From the NCBI RefSeq assembly GCF_009931695.1, contig NZ_CP048000.1, forward strand, positions 1,453,001 through 1,517,000: 64,000 bases of DNA, in the 5' to 3' direction. Both the position numbers and the translations under genes were made by a program. Source of the stretch: Anaerocolumna sedimenticola. GTDB taxonomy: Bacteria; Bacillota; Clostridia; Lachnospirales; Lachnospiraceae. Shown here piece after piece: positions 1-8,212 of this stretch (its first letter is position 1; each line of letters begins with the position of its first letter). The notes beneath the pieces were generated by a model, which saw only the letters and a program-made list of their open reading frames with translations, made no database searches and was not told the DNA's origin.

Positions 1-1
1 T

Positions 2-1477
2 TGGGACAGAGTCAGCAGACCGGAGCAGTTAATGACGGCACTTTTAAATGCTATGCGAGTTCTGACAGATCCTGAGAAAGCAGGAGGTGTATGCATATCA
101 CTTCCCCAGGATGTGCAGGGAGAAACCTTTGCATTTCCTGATTATTACTTCAAAAAAAGGGTACACAGAATAGTCAGGATGAATCCGGATTCTTATGAAA
201 TAAAAGATGCCGTAGATCTGATTCGAACTAAGAAAAAACCTATGGTAATCGTTGGCGGAGGTGTCAGATATTCAGAAGCCGGAGAAGAAGTTGTAAAGTT
301 CTGTGAAACCTATAAGATACCATTTGGAGAGACTCAATCCGGTAAAAGCGCCATTCCCTCCTCACATCCGTTAAACCTTGGCGGTGTAGGCGTAACCGGT
401 AACAGTGCGGCTAATTCTATTGCAGCAGAAGCAGATTTGATCATTGGGGTAGGCACCAGATTAACGGACTTTACAACCGGATCGAAAGAGCTGTTCCGGA
501 ATAAAGAAGCCCAATTTGTTTTGGTTAATGTATCCAGATACCATGCGGAAAAGCTGGATGCTTTCCCGGTAGTTGCAGATGCGAAAGCCGGAATACAGGC
601 AATTCTTGCAGGTCTTAATAATTCCGGTTATCATTCGGCTTATACGACGGAAATTGAAGAAGCTAACCTTGGCTGGAAAAAGGAAATGGAGTACTTAACA
701 AAGGCGGTATTTGACGAAAACTATGAATCCTTTGTAAAAGCAAAAGAACCGGGTATTGAAGAGGAATTCGTAAAAGCTACGGGAGGTGTGATCACCCAGA
801 CAGGAGCTCTTGGAATTATCAGAGAGCAAATAGAAAAAGATGCCATTGTAGTGGGTTCTTCAGGAAGTCTGCCGGGTGATCTGCAAAGAATGTGGACGAC
901 GGATGCAAAGGATTCCTATCATATGGAATATGGCTATTCCTGTATGGGTTACGAAATTGCAGCAGCCTTGGGTGCAAAAATTGCAGAGCCGGACAGAGCA
1001 TGTTATGCCATGGTTGGGGACGGAGCATTTATGATGCTTCATTCAGAAATAGCAACTGCTTTACAGGAAAATAAAAAAATAACCGTTCTTCTTTTTGATA
1101 ACTGCGGTTTCGGATGTATTAACAATCTTCAGATGGGAAAAGGGATGGGAAGTCTTGCAACCATGTTCCGTTACAGAGACAGTGCAACAAATAAACAGGA
1201 CGGCAGATTAATTACTACGGACTTTGCTATGATTGGACGCGGTTATGGTATGACCACCTTTACGGCAAAAACCAATGATGAACTGATTACCGCTCTTAAA
1301 GAGGCAAAGGAAACCGACAATTCCGTACTGATTGATATTAAAGTTTTACCAAAATCCATGACTGCTGATTATGGTTCCTGGTGGCATGTAGGAATCGGTG
1401 ACAGTAATACTAACCAGAATATAAAGGCAGCTTACGAAGACAGGCAAAAACATCTGGAAAATGCAAGAATGTATTAA
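2..1477 (+). CDS. iolD: IolD, 3D-trihydroxycyclohexane-1,2-dione hydrolase (5' truncated by window edge)
   Basis: Thiamine-diphosphate enzyme that hydrolyses trihydroxycyclohexanedione to 5-deoxyglucuronate in myo-inositol catabolism. The frame is open from base 2 and reads WDRVSRPEQLMTA, so the first ATG at 32 is internal. About 150 N-terminal residues of a roughly 640-residue family protein lie outside the window. The central domain and the C-terminal ThDP-binding domain are present; the latter carries the GDG...DN pattern (GDGAFMM near base 1018, then LLFDNCGFG). It is followed after 90 bases by iolE on the same strand, which fits an iol operon. Family assignment is strong from whole-length resemblance and the neighbours. 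Confidence 0.93.
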   Translation, partial: WDRVSRPEQLMTALLNAMRVLTDPEKAGGVCISLPQDVQGETFAFPDYYFKKRVHRIVRMNPDSYEIKDAVDLIRTKKKPMVIVGGGVRYSEAGEEVVKFCETYKIPFGETQSGKSAIPSSHPLNLGGVGVTGNSAANSIAAEADLIIGVGTRLTDFTTGSKELFRNKEAQFVLVNVSRYHAEKLDAFPVVADAKAGIQAILAGLNNSGYHSAYTTEIEEANLGWKKEMEYLTKAVFDENYESFVKAKEPGIEEEFVKATGGVITQTGALGIIREQIEKDAIVVGSSGSLPGDLQRMWTTDAKDSYHMEYGYSCMGYEIAAALGAKIAEPDRACYAMVGDGAFMMLHSEIATALQENKKITVLLFDNCGFGCINNLQMGKGMGSLATMFRYRDSATNKQDGRLITTDFAMIGRGYGMTTFTAKTNDELITALKEAKETDNSVLIDIKVLPKSMTADYGSWWHVGIGDSNTNQNIKAAYEDRQKHLENARMY

Positions 1478-1567
1478 TAGGTAGAGTTTGAATTAAACAT
1501 CATGATTTGCAAAAAGATTAGTGGTGAATATCAATAATATAAAAAGAATAGGACTGGAGGAAATAGT

Positions 1568-2464
1568 ATGTTTCATAAAGATAAGATTAAGCTTGGAATT
1601 GCACCAATTGGCTGGACAAATGATGATATGCCTGCATTAGGGGGAGAAAATACATTTGAGCAGTGTATTTCCGAAATGGCATTGGCCGGATTTACAGGAT
1701 GTGAAGTTGGAAATAAATATCCCAAAGATACTAAAGTTTTAAAAGCAGCTTTAGATCTCAGAGGAATGTCTATTGCCAGCAAATGGTTCTCTTCCTTTCT
1801 TGCAACAAAACCTTATGAAGAAACAGAAAAAGAATTCATTAAAGAACTTGATTATCTGGAGGTTTTAGGAGCTAACCGTATCAATGTCTCAGAACAAAGC
1901 TACTCCGTACAGGGAAATGAAGCTCTTTCCATATTTGACAACAAGGTTTATTTTACCGATGAAGAATGGAATAAATTATGTGATGGATTAAATAAACTTG
2001 GTAAACTCGCAGCAGCGCGTGGTTTTAAAGTATGTTTCCATCATCATATGGGAACCGGTGTACAGACAATAGCCGAAACAGAACGCCTTATGGATAATAC
2101 GGATAAAGATTATGTATTTTTATGTTATGATACGGGTCATTTCACATTTTCAGGTGAAGATCCCCTTTACATATTAAGAAAATATCCGGAAAGAATCGGC
2201 CACGTACATTTAAAAGATGTCAGGGAAGACGTATTGAAAAAAGCTACGGAGGGTAAATGGTCCTTCTTAAAATCTGTTAGGGAAGGTACTTTCACAGTAC
2301 CTGGAGACGGCTGCGTAGACTTTAAATCCATATTCGCAGAACTGGAGAAATTTGGGTATGAGGGCTGGCTTTTAGTAGAAGCAGAACAGGACCCTGCGAA
2401 AGCGAATCCGTTCCAGTATGCAAAGATGGCACGTAACTATATCAGACAGATGATAAATATATAA
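1568..2464 (+). CDS. iolE: IolE, 2-keto-myo-inositol (inosose) dehydratase
   Basis: 298-residue TIM-barrel enzyme of the xylose-isomerase-like superfamily that dehydrates 2-keto-myo-inositol to the diketone hydrolysed by IolD. The opening KLGIAPIGWTNDDMP and the metal/substrate-site segments CFHHHMGTG, YDTGHFTFSGED, GHVHLKDVR and VEAEQDP are typical of IolE. The ATG has GGAGG eight bases upstream. It sits between iolD and iolA, so three successive steps of inositol degradation are encoded together. The length matches the family norm of about 300 residues. Confidence 0.94.
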   Translation: MFHKDKIKLGIAPIGWTNDDMPALGGENTFEQCISEMALAGFTGCEVGNKYPKDTKVLKAALDLRGMSIASKWFSSFLATKPYEETEKEFIKELDYLEVLGANRINVSEQSYSVQGNEALSIFDNKVYFTDEEWNKLCDGLNKLGKLAAARGFKVCFHHHMGTGVQTIAETERLMDNTDKDYVFLCYDTGHFTFSGEDPLYILRKYPERIGHVHLKDVREDVLKKATEGKWSFLKSVREGTFTVPGDGCVDFKSIFAELEKFGYEGWLLVEAEQDPAKANPFQYAKMARNYIRQMINI

Positions 2465-2512
2465 AAGATAACTGCATGAAATAACCATTTATTTAATACT
2501 AAAAAGATTTGA

Positions 2513-2650
2513 GTGCCGAAAATTCAGCCAAGTATATTGAAATATGGATATAACAGTATTCAATCAAAATACAATTGGAGTTTCGGCACCATACCAGTAC
2601 AACATTTACCGGATAATTTGTATCATTATTTACAGAATGTTGTACCGGAA
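2513..2650 (+). other. Nested inverted repeats in the iolE-iolA gap (possible iolA leader structure)
   Basis: Between iolE and iolA there are 237 bases. GTGCCGAA (2513-2520) pairs perfectly with TTCGGCAC (2582-2589). Inside this, ATTGAA (2536-2541) pairs with TTCAAT (2559-2564). Further on GTACAAC (2597-2603) pairs with GTTGTAC (2639-2645). The iolA reading frame stays open back to a GTG at 2513, but there is no ribosome site there, so I treat the region as an untranslated leader. Function unknown; no riboswitch class recognised. Confidence 0.35.
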
Positions 2651-2701
2651 GCAAAAATAATAAGCCCACGCAGTTATCAGCATAGAAAGGTTTGGTGTAA
2701 T

Positions 2702-4204
2702 ATGGAGAAATTAAGTTATTTTGCCGGCGGACGGTATATAGAATCAGAAACAGATAAATATAATGAAGTATATAATCCAAGTACAGGAGAAGTTACGGCA
2801 CTGGTACCTAACTGTACCTCGGATGAAGTGGAAAAGGTTATTGACATTGCAAAAAAGGCTTATGAGAGCTGGTCCAGGGTTCCTATCGTTAAAAGAGTTC
2901 AGGTTCTCTATAAATTACGTCAGTTAATCGAAGAACATATGGAGGAATTGACTTACCTGGTAGCCCAGGAACATGGAAAAGTGTGGGATGAGGCTATGGG
3001 AGACGTATTAAAAGCCAAAGAGGGTACTGAACTTGCCTGTTCCGCACCAAGTCTCATTATGGGTGAATCCTTAATGAATGCTTCTTCCGGTTTCGATACG
3101 GTTTTATATAGGGAATCTTTAGGTGTTTTTGCGGGAATTGTACCTTTTAATTTCCCTGCCATGATTCCTATGGGATGGATGACTCCTATGTGTGTGGCAG
3201 CCGGAAACGCCATTGTGTTAAAGGTATCCAGTTCCACACCAAGGACAGCACTCCGTTTTGCGGAATTATATAAAGAAGCAGGCCTTCCGGACGGTGTTTT
3301 AAATATTATAACCTGCAGCCGTAAGGAAGCAGAGATCTTCTTAACCCATCCGGATATTAAAGGAATCTCTTTCGTCGGAACCACAGCAGTTGGAAAGCAT
3401 ATTTACTCTGTAGCAGCAGCACATGGCAAGAGAGTTCAGGCTTTATGCGAAGCTAAAAACCATGCACTGGTAATGAAGGATGCACCGATTGACCGTACGG
3501 CAGCAGGTATTATTAATTCCGCATTTGGTTGTGCAGGTGAACGTTGTATGGCATTACCGGTAGTTGTGGCAGAAGAAGAAATTGCTGATGAACTGGTAGC
3601 AAAACTGGTTGAATTGGCTAAAGGATTAAAGGTGGGACCTGCTTATGACAAGGCTTCAACTTTAGGACCGGTTGTTAATCTAAAACACAAAGAAAGCATT
3701 TTAAACTGGATACAAAAAGGAATTGACGAGGGTGCTGAAATAGTATTAGACGGAAGAAACGTTAAGGTAGAAAACTTTGAAAACGGCTATTATTTAGGAC
3801 CAACAATTTTTGATCATGTTTCGGAAGATATGACTATTGGTACTACAGAAATCTTCGGACCGGTTTTATGCATTAAACGGGTAAAAGATTTTGAGGAAGG
3901 CCTGGCTGTTATGAATCGTAATCCATTTGCCAATGGTTCCGTTATATATACTCAGAACGGTTATTTTGCAAGAGAATTTGCATCCAGAACTCATGGCGGT
4001 ATGGTAGGGGTTAATGTAGGTATTCCTGTACCGGTAGGTGTATTTCCGTTTTCCGGACACAAGGATTCATTCTTTGGAGATCTTCACTGTCTTGGAAAAG
4101 ATGGCATTAAGTTCTATACGGAAAGCAAATGTGTAACTACCAGATGGTTTGACGAAGACGAAAAGAAAAATACGAAAGTAAATACCTGGGACGGTACCAT
4201 TTAA
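2702..4204 (+). CDS. iolA: IolA/MmsA, methylmalonate-semialdehyde dehydrogenase (CoA-acylating)
   Basis: 500-residue aldehyde dehydrogenase that converts malonic or methylmalonic semialdehyde to acetyl- or propionyl-CoA, the last step of inositol catabolism. The catalytic cysteine is in GCAGERCMAL (about residue 282). PFNFPAMIPMGWM and EIFGPVL are standard family segments. The frame is open from 2513, but the ATG at 2702 is preferred: AAAGG lies upstream, and MEKLSYFAGGRYIES is where homologues begin. The upstream 63 codons look like leader. A strong terminator follows at 4242. Confidence 0.93.
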   Translation: MEKLSYFAGGRYIESETDKYNEVYNPSTGEVTALVPNCTSDEVEKVIDIAKKAYESWSRVPIVKRVQVLYKLRQLIEEHMEELTYLVAQEHGKVWDEAMGDVLKAKEGTELACSAPSLIMGESLMNASSGFDTVLYRESLGVFAGIVPFNFPAMIPMGWMTPMCVAAGNAIVLKVSSSTPRTALRFAELYKEAGLPDGVLNIITCSRKEAEIFLTHPDIKGISFVGTTAVGKHIYSVAAAHGKRVQALCEAKNHALVMKDAPIDRTAAGIINSAFGCAGERCMALPVVVAEEEIADELVAKLVELAKGLKVGPAYDKASTLGPVVNLKHKESILNWIQKGIDEGAEIVLDGRNVKVENFENGYYLGPTIFDHVSEDMTIGTTEIFGPVLCIKRVKDFEEGLAVMNRNPFANGSVIYTQNGYFAREFASRTHGGMVGVNVGIPVPVGVFPFSGHKDSFFGDLHCLGKDGIKFYTESKCVTTRWFDEDEKKNTKVNTWDGTI

Positions 4205-4241
4205 TACGGTAAACAATACATTATAAAATAAAAGTGAATAT

Positions 4242-4286
4242 CTAAGAAAAAAGCAAATCATTAACAGTGATTTGCTTTTTTCTTAG
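4242..4286. terminator. Bidirectional terminator between iolA and the MerR gene
   Basis: A 19-bp perfect inverted repeat (4242-4260 and 4268-4286) with a 7-base loop. The outer part is A-rich on the left and T-rich on the right, so it gives a U-run in both directions. It separates the convergent iolA and minus-strand MerR genes. Confidence 0.9.
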
Positions 4287-4305
4287 GAATTACCCAGATA
4301 GATTA

Positions 4306-5061
4306 TTAATTATTTAGAGATTTCTCGGCATACAGTTCGGCTGCAGCATAAAGATAATAGGAAAGACCGGTCTGCTGGCTTTCCAGCATGTTTCTGTGAA
4401 AATCATCATGAATCATAAATTTCGCAGTATTTACAAAAGTATCGGCATCTGTAGAATTAACGTTTTCGTTTAAATATGCTATATGATCCTTCAGAATATT
4501 TTGTATTCTATCATCATTTGGCTTCCAACCGTTTTTTAATCCTTTTATCATATCAGATGTAAATTGGATAGCTTCGGCTGCCTGTGCATTTAATTTATCG
4601 GGTTTTATCACTTGCTTCTTAATCATATCAAATTCATACTTATCTTTCAGGTATTCATTTTGTTCTAAAAGGGCCTCTTTCCATTCCTCTTTGTTTAGTC
4701 CTGTAAACATTTTTGTTTTATCCATATTGACTCCTTTCCTGGTGAAGTGAATCGATTCCTCTATGGTTTTTAATAAACAATCCATTCTCTGCCTGCGCGC
4801 ATTTAACAGATTATGCTGTTTTGTTAAACATTCTAATCGACTCGGTTCATCTTCCAAAGCTTTTTTAATATCTTTAAGAGAAAAATCAAGCTCGCGGTAA
4901 AATAATATTTGCTGGAGACGTTCTAATTCCCCGGTTCCATATAACCGGTAACCCGCTTCGGTTATTTTGCAGGGAAGCAACAACCCTATTTTGTGATAAT
5001 GATAGAGAGTTTTAATGGTAACTCCTGTTAATTCTGCAATTTCTTTTACCGTATATTCCAT
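4306..5061 (-). CDS. MerR family regulator with TipAS antibiotic-recognition domain
   Basis: 251 residues. The N-terminal winged helix reads EYTVKEIAELTGVTIKTLYHY, followed by the dimerisation helix. From about residue 110 there is a TipAS-type all-helical ligand domain (GLNKEEWKEALLEQNEYLKDKYEF... and HDDFHRNMLES). TipA-class proteins bind thiopeptide-like or other cyclic ligands and activate drug-resistance genes; the ligand here cannot be read. A GTG three codons upstream overlaps the ribosome site, so I choose the ATG at 5061, which has GAGGTG six bases before it. Its promoter at 5081-5111 has the 19-bp spacer typical of MerR targets, which suggests autoregulation. Confidence 0.85.
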   Translation of the reverse strand: MEYTVKEIAELTGVTIKTLYHYHKIGLLLPCKITEAGYRLYGTGELERLQQILFYRELDFSLKDIKKALEDEPSRLECLTKQHNLLNARRQRMDCLLKTIEESIHFTRKGVNMDKTKMFTGLNKEEWKEALLEQNEYLKDKYEFDMIKKQVIKPDKLNAQAAEAIQFTSDMIKGLKNGWKPNDDRIQNILKDHIAYLNENVNSTDADTFVNTAKFMIHDDFHRNMLESQQTGLSYYLYAAAELYAEKSLNN

Positions 5062-5080
5062 GTTTTTCACCTCGTATATT

Positions 5081-5111
5081 ATCCTAATGCCTTACCTAAG
5101 GTTGGAGTCAA
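5081..5111 (-). promoter_or_regulatory. MerR-type promoter of the TipAS regulator
   Basis: On the minus strand, -35 TTGACT (5106-5111) and -10 TAGGAT (5081-5086) are separated by 19 bp. That over-long spacer is the hallmark of MerR-activated promoters. A dyad CCTTAnnTAAGG (5090-5101) lies within the spacer, where a MerR dimer would bind. An alternative -10 GATAAT (5079-5084) would give a 21-bp spacer. Confidence 0.6.
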
Positions 5112-5142
5112 GACTTTTTTATAGTTTTTTATGATTGCAGAA

Positions 5143-5871
5143 TTATGGTTTAAGCTTACGTTCCTGGTGGAATTTTTCTGCAGCCAGCAAAAATTTAAGT
5201 ATTAATATATGGGGATTTTCTTTTGTTGAACTTAATTGAGGCTGAAAAAGCGTAGCTATATAAAAACGGTTTTCAGGCAATTCAAATATTCTGACTTCCC
5301 CGGTTTCATCCGTACCGGATACATGAAATCCTCTTGCATCAAAAGTATCCTGATAAGAAGGGTTCAGGCCAAAACTGCAATTATATCGTTCCACTGTTTC
5401 ATCCTTATCATAAATCTGTTGAACTATTGATCCCTCTTTTAGATAGATCTTTTTGGTTTCTCCAACAAGTGAACAGGACAGAGGAGCGATAAAGAAAGTG
5501 GAGGCGTCCGGATTATATTCCGCATGATAAACTTCAGTTAAACTTAATACATTTTGGGCATATTCCATAACCGCATGCTGAAATCCTCCGCAGGTTCCGA
5601 TAAAAGGATAATTATTCTCCCTGGCAAATTGTATTCCTTTGATAGCTCCGGTATAGCTTAGATAAGGGCTGCCGGGAGAGCACCAGAAGGCATCAAACAT
5701 GGACATGTCTTCCTTACTTATGCTCTCAAGACTTTTTGTAGGAAGCCAGCTTATCTCTATATTCATAGAAAGCTTATCTGCACAATGGGTTAGTGCCTCA
5801 TTCGTAGCGAAATGGGATGGTCTTTTTTCATCAAAATCTCCAATGATACCGATCGTTATAATATCTTCCAT
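5143..5871 (-). CDS. CTP synthase C-terminal-like class I glutamine amidotransferase-fold protein
   Basis: 242 residues resembling only the glutaminase half of CTP synthase. The nucleophile elbow is present as GTCGGFQHA (Cys94). The C-terminal position where CTP synthases carry HPE reads FQPQ, so the catalytic His and Glu appear to be replaced. This fits a known stand-alone group of CTP-synthase C-terminal-related proteins of unknown function. The ATG at 5871 has AAAGGAG upstream. It lies 14 bases after the ACT-domain gene on the same strand and is probably cotranscribed with it. Fold assignment is solid; glutaminase activity is doubtful. Confidence 0.75.
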   Translation of the reverse strand: MEDIITIGIIGDFDEKRPSHFATNEALTHCADKLSMNIEISWLPTKSLESISKEDMSMFDAFWCSPGSPYLSYTGAIKGIQFARENNYPFIGTCGGFQHAVMEYAQNVLSLTEVYHAEYNPDASTFFIAPLSCSLVGETKKIYLKEGSIVQQIYDKDETVERYNCSFGLNPSYQDTFDARGFHVSGTDETGEVRIFELPENRFYIATLFQPQLSSTKENPHILILKFLLAAEKFHQERKLKP

Positions 5872-5885
5872 AAATATCTCCTTTC

Positions 5886-6254
5886 CTATGAAACAATTCC
5901 ATAACCTGCTTCAGTCAAAGCTTTTATTGCCAAAGAAAGCATTTCATCCTTAACCAGAATATAATCGGTATTATACGTTGAAATAGCAAAAACACCGATT
6001 TTATTATCGGCCAGTATTTTTGTAATTTTAGATAATATACCAATTAGGGAAAAATCCAACTGCCCCTGGATTTTAAATGCTCTCCAATTATCTTCCCTCT
6101 CCGTATAGTTGCTCGGAACATTTTTTGTGTCACAAACCAGAGAGAGCTCTTCCTCTGTTTTTCCAATAAAAACATAATCATCCTTAACATTAACCATGGA
6201 TAAGTCCGTAATTTTACAGACGGAAAAAACGGATGATAGTACTTTTAAATCCAT
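5886..6254 (-). CDS. ACT domain protein (small amino-acid-binding type)
   Basis: 122 residues. The C-terminal half (QLDFSLIGILSKITKILADNKIGVFAISTYNTDYILVKDEML) is a clear ACT-type beta-alpha-beta fold, preceded by a second, shorter ACT-like half. Such stand-alone ACT proteins bind amino acids and serve as sensors; the ligand and partner are not known here. AGGAGG lies just upstream of the ATG. It precedes the amidotransferase-fold gene by 14 bases, so the two form an operon. A terminator at 6282-6321 separates it from the upstream PH-domain gene. Confidence 0.7.
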   Translation of the reverse strand: MDLKVLSSVFSVCKITDLSMVNVKDDYVFIGKTEEELSLVCDTKNVPSNYTEREDNWRAFKIQGQLDFSLIGILSKITKILADNKIGVFAISTYNTDYILVKDEMLSLAIKALTEAGYGIVS

Positions 6255-6281
6255 ATATACCTCCTATACTTATAAAAACTT

Positions 6282-6321
6282 AAAAACAGGGAGCCTGCCT
6301 TTATTCAGATTCCCTGTTTTT
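6282..6321 (-). terminator. Terminator of the PH-domain gene
   Basis: An 11-bp inverted repeat: AAAAACAGGGA (6282-6292) pairs with TCCCTGTTTTT (6311-6321) around an 18-base loop. Read on the minus strand it lies downstream of the PH-domain gene and before the ACT gene. Confidence 0.75.
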
Positions 6322-6425
6322 TTGTAATTTAATACTTAACTGCATGTACCACAATATAATAATCCGGATATTATGGCTGCCAATAACAGCTATTTACTAA
6401 TCCAATATATGATAATACTACAATA

Positions 6426-6878
6426 TTATTCGGTAATATTATTAATTCTTAAATAATTTTCATATGCCAGTTCCTGTAAGATTTTATAAAGGCCCTGAAC
6501 ATTAAATTTCTTAGGAAATTCAAGTTTGTGAGCGGCATATTCTACATGATGGCCCTTTAATTCCGGTGAGCTGATATAGGTAAAAGTTAATTCACTGTCA
6601 TCAAACCCGAAACCGGAGGTCTCCATGGAAACATTTACAATTGATAAAAGGTTGATAGAAGTAACTTTCATTTTAGTACCTGTAGCACCTTGCTTATCTG
6701 TCATGATAATACGTTTGTTCGTAAAAATCAAAGCATCTCTAACTAATTTAAATCCCATAGTAATTTTTTCGCCGTCCATTAAGTACTGACTATACTCTTT
6801 TTCTAGTTCGGCAATAGGAGCTTCGCTGTAATTTGCTGCTAAACCGCCCTGCAAAATGTTTTTCATTCCAAAAGCCAT
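6426..6878 (-). CDS. Bacterial PH-domain protein
   Basis: 150 residues. The segment EKITMGFKLVRDALIFTNKRIIMTDKQ is the typical core of bacterial Pleckstrin-homology proteins (bPH, YvbH/YokE-like). The cellular role of this family is poorly defined. The frame is open 20 codons further upstream, but the ATG at 6878 has AAAGGGG at good distance and the upstream part overlaps the promoter. It is a monocistronic unit with its own promoter (6910-6938) and terminator (6282-6321). Confidence 0.7.
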   Translation of the reverse strand: MAFGMKNILQGGLAANYSEAPIAELEKEYSQYLMDGEKITMGFKLVRDALIFTNKRIIMTDKQGATGTKMKVTSINLLSIVNVSMETSGFGFDDSELTFTYISSPELKGHHVEYAAHKLEFPKKFNVQGLYKILQELAYENYLRINNITE

Positions 6879-6909
6879 TGATATATCCCCTTTGTAATTT
6901 TTATTTTGA

Positions 6910-6938
6910 ATTATACCACAACAAGTTGGATTATGCAA
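6910..6938 (-). promoter_or_regulatory. Sigma-A promoter of the PH-domain gene
   Basis: Minus-strand -35 TTGCAT (6933-6938), a 17-bp spacer and a perfect -10 TATAAT (6910-6915), about 30 bases upstream of the ATG at 6878. Confidence 0.75.
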
Positions 6939-7135
6939 TAAATTACAATAATGTCAGGCTTTGGGTAATCATCTCTTGGCCTTATACCATATGCAAAATT
7001 GAATTGACACTAAATCTTAAGGTTTGAGACATTTTTTTAATAGAACATTAATAGAATATTAGGTCTTTTTGTGATATAGTAAACATAATAAAAAACAGTT
7101 ACTGGATGAGGAATATTACCAAGGGAGGGAACGGA

Positions 7136-8206
7136 ATGAAATTTATTCATATTGCAGATCTGCATATTGGCGCAAAGCCGGATGTTGGATATCCCTGGGG
7201 AGCAGAACGGGAGAAAGAAATACTTGAAAGTTTTCATAAGATAATTGATACATGTAATGAAGAGGAAATAGACCTGTTATTAATAGCAGGTGATTTATTT
7301 CATAGACAACCTTTAATTCGGGAATTAAAAGAGTTAAGTTATTATTTTGACAAATTAAATAAAACACAGGTGGTGTTTATTGCCGGAAATCATGATTACA
7401 TCAGCGGCAGGTCCAATTATACCGGATTTGAATGGGGAGAGCGGGTACATATGCTTACGGAAGCTTCCTTAGACAGTGTATATATTGAAGAGATCAATAC
7501 GGAAGTTTATGGACTTAGTTATCATAGCAGATTTATCACGGAACCATTATATGATGCGGCACAACCCGGGTGTGAAGAAAGAATTAATATTCTTTTAGCC
7601 CATGGGGGAAATGAAAAAGATATCCCCATGGATAAAAAAGCGCTGCAAAGCAGCGGATTTGATTATATCGCCTTAGGACATATCCATAAACCACAGATTT
7701 TTAGTGATAGAATGGCTTATGCAGGTTCGCTGGAACCACTTGATAAAACCGAAACCGGTGAGAGGGGTTATATTTTAGGGGAAATTAGTAAGGAGTATGA
7801 AACATCTAAAATATCCATACAATTTATCCCGTTTTCCATAAGAGAGTATCAGAAATTGGAACTCAATATTCATCAAGGTATAACAAATGGAGCACTTTTA
7901 GATTTAGTTAAAGGCAAAATCACGGAAAACGGCAGTAACAATATATATCTGCTTCGGTTTACCGGAATTCGTGATACGGATATTATATTCCAGCAAGAGG
8001 ACTTTAAAAGATTGGGGCATATCATTGAAATTATTGATGATACGGTACCTGATTATGATTTTGAAGCCTTATACAGGGACAATCAGGATAATATAATCGG
8101 TTTATATATTCAGGGTATTAAAGAGCGGACCAGACAGGATGAGGTTGGGAAGAAAGCCTTATATTATGGAATAGAAGCCCTTCTTGGGGCTAAAAATTAT
8201 AAGTAA
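7136..8206 (+). CDS. SbcD/YhaO-like DNA double-strand-break repair nuclease
   Basis: 356-residue calcineurin-like metallophosphoesterase. The five nuclease motifs are visible: ADLHIGA near the N terminus, GDLFHR, GNHD, HGGN and GHIHKPQ. Together with the downstream ATPase it should form an Mre11/Rad50 (SbcCD-type) complex that trims DNA ends; the closest pattern is Bacillus YhaO. The frame is open ten codons upstream of the chosen ATG at 7136, but GGGAGGG precedes this ATG and homologues begin MKFIHIADLH. The next gene begins within about 6-15 bases, which supports an operon. Confidence 0.85.
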   Translation: MKFIHIADLHIGAKPDVGYPWGAEREKEILESFHKIIDTCNEEEIDLLLIAGDLFHRQPLIRELKELSYYFDKLNKTQVVFIAGNHDYISGRSNYTGFEWGERVHMLTEASLDSVYIEEINTEVYGLSYHSRFITEPLYDAAQPGCEERINILLAHGGNEKDIPMDKKALQSSGFDYIALGHIHKPQIFSDRMAYAGSLEPLDKTETGERGYILGEISKEYETSKISIQFIPFSIREYQKLELNIHQGITNGALLDLVKGKITENGSNNIYLLRFTGIRDTDIIFQQEDFKRLGHIIEIIDDTVPDYDFEALYRDNQDNIIGLYIQGIKERTRQDEVGKKALYYGIEALLGAKNYK

Positions 8207-8212
8207 TGGGAG

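Noticed and set aside
2513-2701. 63-residue N-terminal extension of IolA from a GTG
   Set aside because: No ribosome site at 2513, no resemblance to aldehyde dehydrogenases, and it overlaps palindromic sequence; the ATG at 2702 matches the family start.
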